NCBI GenBank assembly: GCA_023333565.1
Contig: JAJKFH010000801.1
Location: forward strand, 868,001 to 932,000
Origin: Puffinus mauretanicus
Lineage: Eukaryota > Chordata > Aves > Procellariiformes > Procellariidae
Reading direction: 5' to 3'
DNA length: 64,000 nucleotides
In this document: positions 1-13,172 of the stretch, piece after piece
Numbering within the stretch: the stretch's first letter is position 1
Layout of the letters: every line of letters begins with the position of its first letter
Notes under the pieces: generated by a model
Databases searched by the model: none
Told to the model about the DNA's origin: nothing
The model's input: only the letters and a program-made list of their open reading frames with translations
Program-made: the position numbers and the translations under genes

Positions 1-3000
1 CAGAAGCAATTCCACCAAAATATCAGCATAAGCGAAATCAGGAGCAAGGCCTCAGTGAAGGGATCCTCCACATATGCCAAGGTGGTATGTTAATGCTCTA
101 GGATAGAGTTGGTTCTGGGGAAACCTTTCAGCTTGCATTTCTTAGGTGTTTTTGACTAATTTCAGGATGGACCTTTATCTTTCTAGTATTTAATTCCTGG
201 AGGAGTTCTGCACTAAGCACCATTTAGCACTAGGCAGCTGGTGGCAGCGTCTGAGCTGAAGCACCGGGTGCATCCCTCAGCATGCCCTGAGGTCCTGCCT
301 CCCTGTTCCCCACACCAGTGCTCTAGGTCCAGTGCTGGGTCTCATCTGCAGCTCTTCATGGAGGCTTTTTTCCCTCAAAACCAGGTGCATATTGCAAACT
401 CAGGCCTTGAGTGTCTTGGGACACTCAACAGTTTGGAATATAGTTATGATATGCACCCTTGCTTAGGGTCTTGGAAACCCCCACAGTCTGGCTGCTGTTT
501 CCAAAGTTTACTGGCCATGTACTGCCAGCAGCAGCGACTGTACTGCCTCTTCTTCAGACCAACTCATATAGCCTTGCCTGGTCATGCAGCTCAGTGCAAC
601 ACTAGATTTAGCACATTCCATTATTCAGAGTCTCCTGGTACACAGTTTTACTGCAGCTGAGAGCGTACGTGGATGGGTCCAAGCCTCCAAAACCCCAAGC
701 TCGAAGTGTCAAAGATACAGTTCCTCTTTGTGTATATTTGACCAGTTGTTTATGTAGCAATGGAAAAATCACCCCAATGGTTCTCATCAAGCATCTGTTG
801 TGCTTATTTTTATTGCTTAATTACTTTATCCATACTCCTAGCACGCAAACTAGCTCCAGTCTTTAACAACACCAAGTATTCAATTCATACTATGTATCTT
901 TAAATGTTATATTTGAACATTTTCCCAGTCTACTCATCCTCCTCCATACAAATACCACGTGTCTTGTGCAGATGTTCATTAGTCCTCTGATGGACGACAC
1001 GCAGCCTGCTCGTTAGTCCTGTATTTAATTGGTTATCACTCACACTCTCAAGCTTTCCATCCCTTGAGTTGCACAGCTACTTTTATTGAACTTCACCTTT
1101 TTTCAGGCCTTTCCAGCATTTCTTTAGCCCTTGCTAAAGGGCTTTAGCCCTAGAGGAAACCTCAAAAGATTTTTAAGAGCATGGTGCTGGTCAAGAAAAG
1201 AGTGAAGAGGGGAGGGATGCTCTATTCCAGCTTTTTCCCAAATATCTGAGGGACTTTTGGGGCTCATGGAAATGTCCTTTTAGCCTGATTCACCCTTCTT
1301 TAGTATCGTATGTTGTATTTTTATATCCAGTGCGATCTGCCTGTATGCAGCCCTGCCTGTATGCAATCATGTGCAGACCTAGAGCAGATAGTTTTGTGAA
1401 TTGACCAAATGCTTATGTGCTTGTGCAATCCATGAGAAGCTAAATAACCAGGTACTGCTCTGGGGGAAGGGGCTGTCAGTTTGGCATGCAGCTTTGCTTG
1501 AAAAATTAGACTGAATAAATTCATACAGATGCTCTGTCAATCAGCTGCTGCAGCTGTGTAGTTTTGAGGAGTTTGAGAGTCATCGGTGTCCTCCAGAGAC
1601 AAGCCCACAGCAGACACATGGTGTGATAACAGCATCATTCTCCACACAGACCCTGATTTTGCCACTGATATTGTGAGCAGAAGTCTTTTCCCGTGAGGAA
1701 ACCCTCTGACATAGAGATTTCCCAGGCTGGGCAGGGCCAACTGCAGACAGGTGACAATATTTGTAACATGGTGGCCTGTGCTCTATGTGGATAGAAATTA
1801 CTTTGATAACAGACTTACTTTCAGTAAAGACTAAATGATGCTTCTCTCCTGTTGTAAAATTAATACATCATATGTATTCTAAATACTGTCTCTCAAGCTG
1901 TCTGGCTTGAATTTTGGGTAATGAAAATTATATTTTTTCCTCCTTCGTGCTTACAGTATTCTTCAGTTGTTGAAGAAATAGCTTATCACAGGAGAGATCA
2001 AACTTTGCAATGTTTTAATCCTTGTAAACTCGGAAATCTGATGTTTATAATTACTTCCAATTATTTCTTACAGCAGGCCTTTCTAACTCCAAGAAGTAAT
2101 TGATGTCATTGTGTTTGCTCCTTGTTAGGCAAATGACATCCTGTAAAGTGTCTGGAGCAAAATTAATTGCTCCATCTTTTATTGATCCGTTTGGTTCATG
2201 CAATTGATTTACCTTTTATTGCTGACTGGTTGATGATATTCACAATACAAGTTGATAGATAAATCCTTTTCTTGTGCAAAGTATCACAAAAGAAATTGCC
2301 CACCAAAATCTTTTTCTTTGCAATAGGTGTTTAACTGATACAGAAAGGAGATCTGTCACAATGAATAAAAAGCAAAGGTAATTTTTGCAACACGGAGAGA
2401 GAATTCCTGAGAATTGAATCTGCTTTCTCTGGTCATGGGTAGACTATTCCTTATGGAAAATACCCTTCTCCCTAAAATACCCTTCTCTCATAATTTTAAC
2501 TAACCACCAAGTTCAGTAAACCAGTTGTGGAGAATGAATGATGGACAATGAATGCAGAATCATACAGGATGTGAAGATTTTCACTTCTCTGTGAAATTAA
2601 CTTGTTTAATGCCAGTTGTTGAGGGTATCCAAATTCATAGCTGGTTGCAAATTACATTATTGTTGAAAGACACAACTGGAAGGTGAAGCCCTTTGACGGC
2701 TCTATTGCCCTGAGTCAGTCTTTTCCAAGCTATCTGCATGCAGTAAACAGGGTGAGGACTGAGCCCATCACCCAGGGTGTGTAAAGACTGCTCTTGTTTG
2801 ACCTAAATATGGCATGTGCCAGTCTGCTACCTACCGTAGCACTACTCCTTTGTAGTGCACCACAAACAAAGGAGGTTTTGGAGTCTAGTCCAATGGTATT
2901 TAGCTCCAGTTGTGCTTGTCTTGCAACAGCTTGAAGGAGAGAGTGGATGCCAGGCCCACACAGGCATATCTTGGTGGCTTTCAGCCAGTATGTCACCGAG

Positions 3001-4682
3001 TCGTAGGAATTACCTATATGAGCGACGGTCCATACCCATGAATTGCCTTCTAAAAGATCTGTGAATTGTGGCAAAGAATGAGTTTGCCTATGCTGTGTGT
3101 CCATCTGTGTATGGAATACCCCATTGGCCAGCTGTCCTGGCTGTGCTCCCTCCCAGCTTCTTGTGCGCCTGGCAGAGCACGGGAAGCTGAAAAGTCCTTA
3201 ACTAGGAAAGCACTACTTAGCAACAACTAAAACATCAGTGTGTTATCAACATTATTCTCATATTAAATTCAAAACACAGCACTATACCAGCTACTAGGAA
3301 GAAAATTAACTGTATCCCAGCTGAAACCAGGACAGCATGAAATTTCTAAATCGATCCTTACTCCCAGTGAAAGGTGTCAAGGGATCTACGAACCTGGAAA
3401 AACAAGGCAGAGCTACTTTAAGAAGTTGGAGAACCACTTGCTCTTTCCTTTTCCTATCTAATCATCTTCAGGATCATCTTTTAACTGCAGAAGATATCAA
3501 ATGCATACAGATATGTACAAAGTTTTCCCGAAAGTAAGGGCTTTAAAAAAAAAGCAAAGCCTGGAGTATCATTGTGCAACACGGATTCAGTTGTGAAATG
3601 TGCTTGGATCCACTGTCCTGTGCCAGTCCTGTGCTGGGGGACAGAAAGGGTTTGGAGACTGATGGCTTGTGAGCATTTTAACTCGCTGCTCCTGAGTAGC
3701 AGGCTTGGATAAGATGTTGGTAATTTCTACCACCTCTAACCAAGAACAAACGGGGTTTGTGCTCAGTACTCAAACTGTTGGCAGTTTTCCCATCCACACA
3801 GCATCACAGGGAGCTAGAATTCAGGTGCTAAAGTATTAGCTACCATTTACATGTGATTTTAAGGGAGCTTTTGGAAATCAAGAGGGGGTTATGCTGTCCC
3901 TAAAAACATAGCTTGAGAATCAGGACCCAAACCAACTTGCTCATGCTGAAGTTAATAGTAATTTCTGCCTTCTTTTTTTTGCATGAGCAGAGCAGGACAT
4001 GAGAAAGCTGCTTCCACTGGAGTTACTGAAGGTAGGAAATGCTGAGATAATCAGAATTGGGCCCTTTGATTATTTTCTGCTGCTCTGTTCTAACCTTCTA
4101 ACCTTCTTTTTGTCAGAAAATGCAGAACAATATTAATTTGTCTTGCACAAACCACATGTTCTTATTAAAGAGTCTCCCGCACCTGGATCGTCCCTCCTTG
4201 AGAGCTCCTTTGCATATCCTGTTCTCTAATTGCCAGCCACACTGACCTTTAAGCACTTTGTGCAAAATGCTGAAGAATGACCAAGAGCAACGTTTTAATA
4301 ACTTCACTAGCATGTTAAAATATGGGAAAAAAGCTACTTTATTGTGTGGAGCAGCTGGTACTCATTCCAATAGGATTTACCGAAAAACTTTTTTGCTTCT
4401 GGCTTTAGGATGAGTCATAATTGATCCCAAGAGGATAGCTCAACTAATCTCTGAACAAAACATAATTATGATAAGTATTTTGGAAAATTTAATTATTCTG
4501 CCCCTGGGAACTTACAGCCTTTAGAAGAGATCAGCTTCTTACCAGATTTATTTGGACTAGTGATTTGTAAAAGGACAAATAATGTTTAACTCCCATCCTA
4601 AAACAACTTTAATTTTGGTCTCATTAAAAGCATTAATCAAGGGACATATTCTTTACTCCAAATGACATTGGTGTATGGACCA
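1..4682. other. Gene-free DNA, nothing recognised
   Basis: I see no exon, RNA gene or recognisable transposon here. Short open frames on both strands lack any familiar domain and look like chance. The only local structure noticed is a small repeat around 1122-1150 (CTTTAGCCCT twice, with a complementary CTAAAGGG between), able to form a short hairpin. Composition is ordinary AT-rich vertebrate intergenic or intronic DNA. Confidence 0.6.
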
Positions 4683-4796
4683 AGACCCAGGTCCTCAAAG
4701 GCACGCAATTGTCCAGATAGGAATTAGACATCTAACACACATTGATTTTGATGGAATTATTTACTGAACTACCTTTGTGGATCTGAGACTAAATCC
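4683..4796. repeat. Relic of a palindromic MITE-like element
   Basis: The left edge (CCCAGGTCCTCAAAGG) is matched in inverted orientation by the right edge (CCTTTGTGGATCTGAGA), and the middle holds an ATTGATTTTGATGGAAT core. This fits an old palindromic element that I recall being dispersed in birds and reptiles, with inverted ends reading roughly 'GGTCCTCAAAGG ... CCTTTGAGGATC'. The arms are now diverged (about three quarters matching by eye). The family name is not known to me; the assignment rests on the visible inverted ends plus memory of the motif. Confidence 0.45.
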
Positions 4797-7274
4797 TAGT
4801 GGGGACCTGGGCTTTCAAGAGAGACTCACAAGCACCAGCTGGCATATGTGATGCTGTGTAAATGCTGATGTTACACAGCAGTGAGCGAGATACTGAGAGA
4901 GCGGCTCTGACACCCTGACACTCAGGCACACAGTTGTCTGTGGCTGATAAATGTGGGAGACGAGTGGTTTGGGCAGCAGAGGCAGAAAGAAGAGCAATGT
5001 CAAGGCAGTCAGACAGAGAAGGGTAATGGTTTCACACAAGGGTAGCAAAACCCGTATCTTAACTTTTTTAAGTGTTAGAAGAAATTTGCCATAGTTCACT
5101 ATTGCTCAAGCGTATTCACAAACATCCTCTGAATGGCATCTATATTTTGTGGGCTTAGATATCCTCTAGAGCATCTGACAAAAATATATTGAGGCAAAGA
5201 TCAGAGCTAGAGAGATTACATATTAGAGTAAGAGCAAATCTTGCTCAGTCAGGTAACGTTTGGATTTTTGTTTCCAGAACTACTGCTGCAGGTGTGATTC
5301 CACAAAAAAAATTTAATTCTTCCAGTAAATGGTGACTGGAACAATATATTCCTCATTTGTTTTAAGGGGGAGATCTCAGTGGTAAATCTGGTTTCTGTTC
5401 CTAGGCTCCAGGAAATATTTTCAGGGAAAAAAATGTTTACAAGGTACAAGAAAAACCTTTAAAATGAAAAAAACCCAATCAACCAAACCACAAAACAAAA
5501 CAAAACAACAACAAGGAGAAAACAAAGATATTTTCTACTGATTTCAAATGAGCATTCGGTCTTTCTGTCTATGGTAAAATAGTCAAAATAATTGAAAGAA
5601 TCTATCTTGGTGTCCCACGAAAACAATGTCTCCTTTAGTTGAATAGCGTAAATATATTTCTATTGGTAGGAAAAAAATATATTATAACTCTAGACTATTT
5701 TCTCAATTCTCTGAGATAGCCTTAATAGGGGTCCCTGAAGCTAACAAGTGCTCACACTTATCAAATATATTTTCACTGCATACCTGACATAGTAATGCTT
5801 AAGAGGTTGCCCACAGGTTGGTGGGCATAAGTTCATCCAGTCTACTGTGAAGTGTGGATTTAAATGTTGTATCACCAATTTCCATCACACAAAAACTCAG
5901 GGGCTTATATCAAGTGATAATATTGACACCAAAAAATCTATGGAGTCGTGCTCTGATCCATATATAGCACTGTTACTATAGAGAGTGGTGTGCGTGAACC
6001 ATCACCTGTCACCCGGTGATGTTCTGATATACAGAGTGCTGAAAGGAGGGATGCGTTTCTGCTGTACGCCAATGTCAGATCCAGTTAGGAGCTGCAGATG
6101 TTGGAAGGGACAATTTGAAGACGGTTCTGGGAATGTAGTTGCTCTCTTTCATGGACACAAACCGCGCTGGTGCTGCTTCGTCATCATCTGGAGGGTGGAG
6201 ATGGAAACACCCTTCAGAGAAACAGGCAGCACTTCTGAATCCATAGAAGAAGGAGCCAAGCCTCATGGATTCCATTACTTGGCCCCAGGTTTGGGGAAAG
6301 CAGCAACTGTCTGCAGGGGAAAGGCCCTGTAATATCTATACGCTGCGGTGCTTACTCTGGAGCCCAAGGGCTTTTGCACTGTGAATGCCACTGCTCAGAG
6401 CATTTTAAAGATGGTTAGCTAGTAAGATGTATATGTATAATTGTGTACGTATGATTTTTATTTGGTATGACTATGCTTTACTGGGGAGGGCTATAACTTC
6501 AAGAGGCTCCCATAAGCACTGCTTGCTGTGTTGTGGAAAATATTCACATTATTAGCACTCTGGAGGGCTGGAGAAAGTGGATTGCAGAATAGAAATGTAT
6601 GGGTTGGTGTTTCAAAGATCTTTCCGTGAATTTATTTGTCTAGCAAGTAAAAGATTAATTTATTCATTTCTGCCAAATATCGAGTCCAAGTTCAGACTCA
6701 AATCTGGAAGTCAAGCTGGAGACCCCTTCCTATTCATCATCACTAGTAATAGGAGCCCTTTGCATCAAGCTGCCCCTGTGCAAATCCATTAACCTTCAGC
6801 TGGACTGTAGGATTGCTGAAGCTGGGCTCAGTGCATGATTTGCAGACAATGGAGTTATAGAATTGAAAATGTGGTGTACATACATGTCTGTGAATTCTGC
6901 TTTTAATCTGCAAGATGATCTTTATTGGTGAGCCACCTTTTTCCCTTGCATTTTTTTCTTCTTCGTTGTTTATGAGGATTTCAAACAGCTTGCTTTCTTT
7001 TTCCGTCTTTTCTGGGGCTTTTTATTGACACTAATGTGCGGCTGTTGTTTAAATGAATAATAGAATGGATTCAGGGTTAAATATTGATTAACTGTTAAAG
7101 AACCTGAATTCAAAGTGGGTGGCTATACAAAGGGCTGGTGCGTTTGAGGAGGGAAATGCCAGGAAGGAAAAGATCATATTTATTGGCTGATTTTGTCATA
7201 AATTACTACACAGCTTTAAAAAATAATGCCCTAAGATTTTCAGCTCCAAATCTGATCCTGCTGTAAAAAGAGAA
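4797..7274. other. Gene-free DNA with an A-rich stretch
   Basis: No gene or clear transposon seen. An A/C-rich low-complexity run lies at about 5462-5515 (AAACA/AACCA units). The stretch 6880-7090, with T-rich blocks and a GGTTAAATATTGATTAAC motif at about 7075 resembling an HNF1-type palindrome, has the look of a conserved noncoding element, but this cannot be tested here. Confidence 0.5.
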
Positions 7275-7380
7275 TATTATTTTCCCCATTACGCTGCTAC
7301 AAAGAAAGAATTACGTGATATGCCCATGTCTACGTGCAAAGAGGCAAAGAGAATCCAGCCCCCACATCCAGAGGTTCTTG
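7275..7380 (+). repeat. MIR-like ancient SINE relic
   Basis: The order TTTTCCCCATTACG, then a run in the place of the MIR 'gaaactgaggcacagagaa' segment, then ACGTGATATGCCCATGTCTACG, then GCAAAGAGGCAAAGAGAATCCAGCCCCC follows the order of the MIR core in sense orientation. Matching is patchy and the copy is very old. It could also be chance similarity. Confidence 0.35.
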
Positions 7381-7797
7381 TCACACCATCATGTTGCCTG
7401 ATTGTTCCTGAAGGCTGGATGGTGTTTGAAATCCAGATCCATTTCCCAAACTATACATTCCTCACCAGTTCCCCCAAATGCTCAAACCGTGAATGATTCC
7501 TGATATACATCTCTATATGGAAGCTTGGAGTCTTTGAATTTATGGTGCAGCTATGTGGTCCTAATGGCAAATCCTTAGTTGAAACAGTCTGTGTGCTACT
7601 GAAATCAGGCAAGTCACAGTGGTTTAGAATAGAATTGGAATAAATTTGCTTAGCAAAAGCAGTTCATGAAAGACAGAAATATTCTGTAGGATGTTGGAGC
7701 CCAATGGATCACCAATTTTAGGAAGCAGAAGAATCTATCGATTGCAGATCCTCTGCATTACCATTTCTTGCAACAGGAGATGATAGCTGCGTGGCAA

Positions 7798-7880
7798 GGG
7801 CAGTTACACTACTGAAATCAGTGGAGTCGGTTTAGATTTACTGTGGCAAAAGTAGGATCAGAATTTGGTTTTCTCTTTTT
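7798..7880. repeat. Possible ancient amniote repeat fragment
   Basis: A segment with the phrases CACTACTGAAATCAGTGGAG and GATCAGAATTTGG resembles a widely dispersed old amniote repeat that carries 'tgaagtcaatgg' and 'gatcagaatttgg' phrases. Only these motifs support it; ends are not defined. Confidence 0.22.
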
Positions 7881-8477
7881 ATACCTTAGATCTGTGTCTG
7901 TTCATGTGTTTGTTAGGTCTCTGCCTAGGTGGAGACTGGCCAGGAAGAGCTAGTTTAATAAACAGATAAAACCAATTCTATTAGTAAGCAGGGGAAAAAA
8001 AAAAAGCAACTCCTCCGCTTGCTGACCCATACAAAAAAGCCCATTTTTCTTTCATAACAAAACCAAGGAAGTGATTTTCATTCTGGAGGAAACTGCAGAA
8101 ACGACATGAAAAGTGCTTCTTCCAAGGATTTTTCTCCAAGGCAGATGCACCTCGCATCCCAATGCTGACAGAGGGCTGGTGTTCTGTGCCGTCCCTGTGC
8201 TCCGGAGGAGGATGGGGTATATTAGTCCTGAATTACAAATGAACAAGCTATGTCCTCCTGCTACATTCAGAAAACGGTGAGCAGCCTGTCCAACAGTCTC
8301 AGCAACTGGTGCTGCTGCCCATCGTTAGCACTCGCCGTGCAAAATTCACTGGCAATAACAGTTTCTGACTCTGTTCCATTATCATTCATTTCACTATCAG
8401 GCTGCAAACCCCATGTGGCTAAGAGACTTAGAGAGAGAAATAAAGGAGCCCTGTCTGTGTGAAATAACTAGTAAATC

Positions 8478-8598
8478 TCTGATGTAGTTGTCTGTTTTGG
8501 TGTATCTGATATGCAAGCCTGGACATGCTGTTTCTGGTCACATCAATTTATCAAATCAAGAGATGCGGGATCCCTATCAGAAGCTCCAAATGTTTCTG
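8478..8598 (+). repeat. Left arm of a diverged inverted repeat
   Basis: This stretch matches the reverse complement of 9079-9199 over about 120 bp at roughly three quarters identity, with an exactly shared block ATTTATCAAATCA and a shared outer edge TCTGA. Similarity weakens but may continue inward to about 8650. Outside the TCTGA edge the two copies stop matching, so the outer ends are sharp. The element family is not recognised. It may be two head-to-head copies of one old repeat or the ends of one element with long inverted repeats. Confidence 0.6.
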
Positions 8599-9078
8599 TG
8601 CCTGTATGTGGAAAGTCAAAACAAGGAGGAGATTCTGGCTTTGGCTCTTTTTGTTACACATTTTTGTTGAAAGTGGTGATCTGAGGCAAGCATGAATTTT
8701 AAGGGGAAAAGCAGAATTGCAGAGACCACTGCTCTAGAGATTTCTGCTTCTCAGCATTGAGTAATAGATTTCCACAAGCCAGCACATTGGCTTCTAAGAG
8801 GGGGGAACAAATAGAACCATAAGGATTCATTTTTCTCCCAGACAGCAGTGTTTGCTGCTTTGTGGGCAGGTTTGTAACGCTGCACAACAGCAGTCTTTAT
8901 TACTTATTTCGCTACTCCATGAGTGGTATCGCTGCCTTCCTCGCTGTAGCTTGGCTTTTCGTGCTGTGAAAGATGTGTGCTGCCGGGGTGAGAAAGAACC
9001 AGCAGGCTGGAGGAGACACAGCTCTGAGGAAGATGACCACGAGGAGATGTTCGGTCTTTTCAACAGCCAAACAAAAGA
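8599..9078. other. Spacer between the inverted-repeat arms
   Basis: About 480 bp between the two arms. No domain or gene recognised in either strand. If the arms are long terminal inverted repeats this would be the element's interior; if they are two separate copies it is ordinary flanking DNA. The inner part of each arm shows weak continuing similarity for about 50 bp. Confidence 0.4.
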
Positions 9079-9199
9079 CCTTTGCGTTTGTACTTTCAGA
9101 TGGTGACCCCATGTCTTGTGATTTGATAAATCAATGTCTCCAGAAACAATCTGACCAGGCCTGGATATCAAACATGCCCAAACAGTAAACTACTTCAGA
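9079..9199 (-). repeat. Right arm of a diverged inverted repeat
   Basis: Reverse complement of this stretch aligns with 8478-8598, beginning at the TCTGA outer edge and including the exact block ATTTATCAAATCA. Together the arms could fold into an imperfect stem of about 120 bp around a 480-nt loop if transcribed. Confidence 0.6.
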
Positions 9200-9575
9200 G
9201 CTGTGCTGCATATCAGGGGAGTGTGGAGAGGTCATTTATCTACATCTATACATTCAAGCAGAGCTGCCCTGTAGCACTGCTGAAGCTCTTAGCGCAAATA
9301 AGCTCTCTACCATCCAGCTAAGAACTAAAACGCTGGAGTGAAGCTTCCCTGGTTTTAAAAGAAGCAGAATTAGACTAGCAGTAAGTGCTTCCTAAAACTT
9401 TAGCTTCCCTTGAGCCTTTTTGAAAATTCAGATTCTTTCTTTGATGTGCTACCTGCAGAAATGCTTATATCCAGTATTAGTTTGAAGAAACAGCAGTTTT
9501 GCTCTCGTGAATTAAAGAAACACCAAAATGCAGGCTTGGACCTTTGCAAACAGCCAATGCAAGATGCCACAAGAG

Positions 9576-9655
9576 TGTAAGAACATAAGAGCGGCCACAC
9601 CAATTGAGATGAGTCCATTAATCCCAGCAGTGCATCCTGTTGCTGCTCACCAAGC
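9576..9655 (-). mobile_element. Old CR1/L3-type LINE 3' tail, antisense
   Basis: The opening TAAGAACATAAGAGCGGCC is the antisense form of the TTCTTATGTTCTTA tail of old CR1/L3-like LINEs. The following text (a pattern like 'ggattagatggaccattggtctgacc' on the other strand) is the matching pre-tail region. Only the terminal untranslated part is present. The copy is heavily mutated. Confidence 0.55.
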
Positions 9656-12600
9656 CTCTGCGCTCAGTTCCTGCAAAACCCTGACGCGGAGGGACTGGCT
9701 CTGAAAGACCTGTGTCATGGCTGTATCAAGACCACTGGGTTTGAGGGGTTCAGCCAGTTGTGTTGTGTTTTCCAGCCCTTTGCTGCCATATGGACAGCAG
9801 CCACCAGCGCTCGTGCAATGGTTACAACAGCAGCAGTGTCTGGACTACCCAACCAATGCTTAAATATGAGAGGAGTCAAATCTGAAACAAATCACACTGA
9901 ATCTAAGATTGCCCTTTGTTTTCCTTGTTATAGCTTCTACTAACTTCCCTAGTGCAGCTCTCAAGCTTTCAGGCTGTTAGTGATCCAGGTCCCTCTGCTA
10001 TCCTTTTATTTTCCACCCTCTACATCCTTCAGTTCTCAAGGAAACTTTAAGTGAAAGGTTGAATGTTGCCATTAGTAATTCAGCTATTTCATCGCTGGGC
10101 TCCCTTAGGAGGAGTGGATGCCCTGGTCAGTTGTTAGTGTCCACTTTGCCTATTTGTACCATCACCTCTTCTGTGATTATTTCATCTCAGACATACCTAC
10201 AGGCTACCAAAGGGTATATAAGACTCCTTTCCAGTTTCTTCTACAGCAAACACCAGTACAAAGAATTTATTAGCTGCCTGACAACAACCTTGTCTTCCCT
10301 GAGTGCTCCTTGTCTACTGGGATCATCAGTTGGCTCTACAGACTCTCTGGATAAGCCTTTTGCTCCTCATGTAATGGAAGAAGAAATTACTATTTGTTTT
10401 AATCTTTTAGTCGATTGCTTCTCAAACTGTTTTTTCATTGGCCTGATTTTATTTTGTGTTTACTAAAAAGAATTTATGATACTTCACTATTATTTTTATT
10501 ATTATTGTTTGGTTTGGGTACAGTTTCAGTCTGTTAAGTGTTGCCTTCTTAATTTTAATAACCCCTTTTTCTTTGCTGTGTTGTCACACTGGTTTCCTTT
10601 TATCCTTTTTCAAGACTTTCTTAATGGGTGGTATTCACTGGTGCTGTGCTTCCACTTTCATATCCTTCAGTAGTCTCCATACTGCCTAAAAGGTTTTAAT
10701 TCCCTTAGCTGCCTGTGTTAACTTTTTAACAAGCTTCCTCATTTTTACTGAAGCTGACTATTGGAGTTTAGCTCTACTGTACTGGATTTTTGTTGCTCTT
10801 GTAAGGATATTGAATCTAAGTGCATTTTAGTCACTGTTAAAATGTAGGGCTTCCACTGTGCAAGTTTGAATCAGATCCAGTGCATTGCTCAGTATCAAAG
10901 CAAGGGTTGCTTTTCGTCTCACCATCTGCTCCAGTGAACTATTGCAGATAACTGAAATCCCTGATACATTAAAAATATAATTCCTGTTTTACTGAGGTCA
11001 TTGCAATCACCATTTTAGAGGATCCACTCAGGGAAGCTGCAGGCATACAAAGTTCAAACCCATGCTCCTGAGCTTATCCATTTACAGCCAACTTTCATCA
11101 GTGGGGTGGAGAATAACTTGAGGGATGGGAGCTATTCTTGAATTTTGGAGCATAATTTCCCCTTCCATGCATCTCAGTTCATCAGCAACCAGTACTTGGT
11201 CTTTGCTGGGAGTGATAACGCTGCTAATTCACCCCCATTGGGCTATTTGCCGGTCTCGTACAGACATCTTGTACCCACAGGGTGGTTGCAAGGTGGGAGA
11301 GGAGGAGATCTTAACAGTGACACAGAAGGAAAATCCCCTCCAACTGCAAGCCAACCACAGCCTTTGGGGGTGTGTTTGTACCATATGGCACCGCACAGCT
11401 CTGAAAAACAAACCTGACAGAGCAGGCTTTGCACAGACAACCTAACATATTTCATGCTGGTATTTCACACTTCTTAGGTACAGCTCTGCGAAATCTTCGG
11501 CATATGCCAGCATAACCCAAATATGTATTGTACTTTCTCTTTTTTTTTTGCTGGGGTGAGTAGTCTTAGAAAGAAGCTTTAGAGTAAGGAACTAACTGAC
11601 ATCAAATTTACCATATTCTGCACTGAGATAAGGTAATATTCTAATTTCATTTACAAACGTCTGTTCCCTATTCTGTATGCGTTTATATCTGTGATAAGTT
11701 TTCAAGATTTTTAGAAAGAATAGGATTGTGGGACAGGGCTGGAGTAGTTTTTGCAGGAGAGAAAACCATGTTTCTAAATCATGAATGCAGGGAGTGAATC
11801 ATCACAGACAGTGGCTCTTACCCTGTGCTATTAAACACGCTATGTTACGAAACTGGCTCCAGATACAGCTGACATGAAAGCAGGCTGATGCCTGCTGAAC
11901 CTCTGGCATTTTTTTCTTGCACTGTGAATATCCTTACATGAGATGAAAACTTATCAAGGACTAAAGACATGGCTATGCCATCCTGGAAAAACCCATAGCA
12001 AGAGGAAGGTATGCAGGTAAGAGATGCTAACTGAGGGAAAACATTATTCTCCTCCTGAAAAATATTACTTTTGTTTGAAAAAAAAAAGAAAAAAAATCCA
12101 AACCCCAAGAGCAACAACAAAAATAATGCATCACAAGTATTTACCTCTCTCTCTTACTATGATTGGGCAAAGACAAGTCCCATCACTCAGTTGCACTCAT
12201 GCTGTTTTTGGATACAGTTTGGCAATGGTGTCACACTATTGGCAGGAGCTCAAGTGAACAGAAATCCATGAAGATACCTAATGACACATTATAATTTCTG
12301 AATGTGTTTGTCTAGTGGCTTGTGCATTCTTAATTATTTATCCTGCTGACCAGCTTTCAGCACTGACAGCCCCTGTTATAAGCTTGGCCACTCAATGGAG
12401 CATAAGGGAGTGCAGAGATCTGTGAAACACAAGTAAAATACATATTGGAATTCCCACTATATTTCCCTGGGCTGTCAGATGACAGATATTTAATCAGTCG
12501 TAGATCAGTACAGCACATATCCCACTTGCCAAGGTCTTTATTTGGAAACAAAGCCTTGAGAAGTAAGACCATTGCAATGCAACTCTTGTTAAGAGTGCGT

Positions 12601-13034
12601 AGGACTGGGACAAACATGGCTGTTGTTGGCAGTCTTATTTGCAGCCTTTTGTAATTTCATTAGGATTTGATTGTTTCTCCTAGACATTTTTATGAAGCTT
12701 TTTTTGGTTGCCATAGATTGCTAGAGAAGATGACATTGTTCCGTCAGGTCTTACAAGTGCTCTTATGAACTCTGGATGCTATGTACACTATTGGGAGCTT
12801 TTCCCTTTTACAGTGAATTGCAAAGCTGAAATGGGAAAAACAAGTTTGTGCCCTTTATTGCTTCTTTATGATGCATTAAGCCAGTTTCAGTGTCTATTCT
12901 GCCACTTTCAACACAAATATCAAGCTCTGAATATGTGGTTTTGCTCACGAGCTCTGAGAAGAATAGATTCAACGGGACACAAATATCACAATGGACAGAA
13001 GCAGAAATGGCTTTTTATTCCTCATTCAGCCCCT
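9656..13034. other. Gene-free DNA, nothing recognised
   Basis: No exon, RNA gene or clear transposon seen. T-rich stretches at 10380-10620 and a purine-rich A run near 12078-12098 produce meaningless open frames. Confidence 0.55.
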
Positions 13035-13100
13035 GAACTGCTGTGTGACTCCCAAACTCTACTTTACTTTCTCTGTCTTGGGGTCTACCTCTTTGCCAAG
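13035..13100 (-). repeat. MIR-like ancient SINE relic, antisense
   Basis: CTGCTGTGTGACTCCCAAAC followed by CTTTCTCTGTCTTGGGGTCT follows the antisense MIR core order ('tgctgtgtgaccttgggcaa', then 'cctctctgtgcctcagtttcc'). Short and diverged. Confidence 0.4.
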
Positions 13101-13172
13101 ATTGATTTCACCTAACTTCAGGTGTCACCCTTTTAAATCAAGGGAGAGAAACAGGTGTGTTTAGGGAGTGGC

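Noticed and set aside
5985..6332. 115-codon + strand frame with a competing minus-strand frame
   Set aside because: Cysteine/tryptophan-rich translation without recognisable motif and overlapping frames on both strands; treated as chance.
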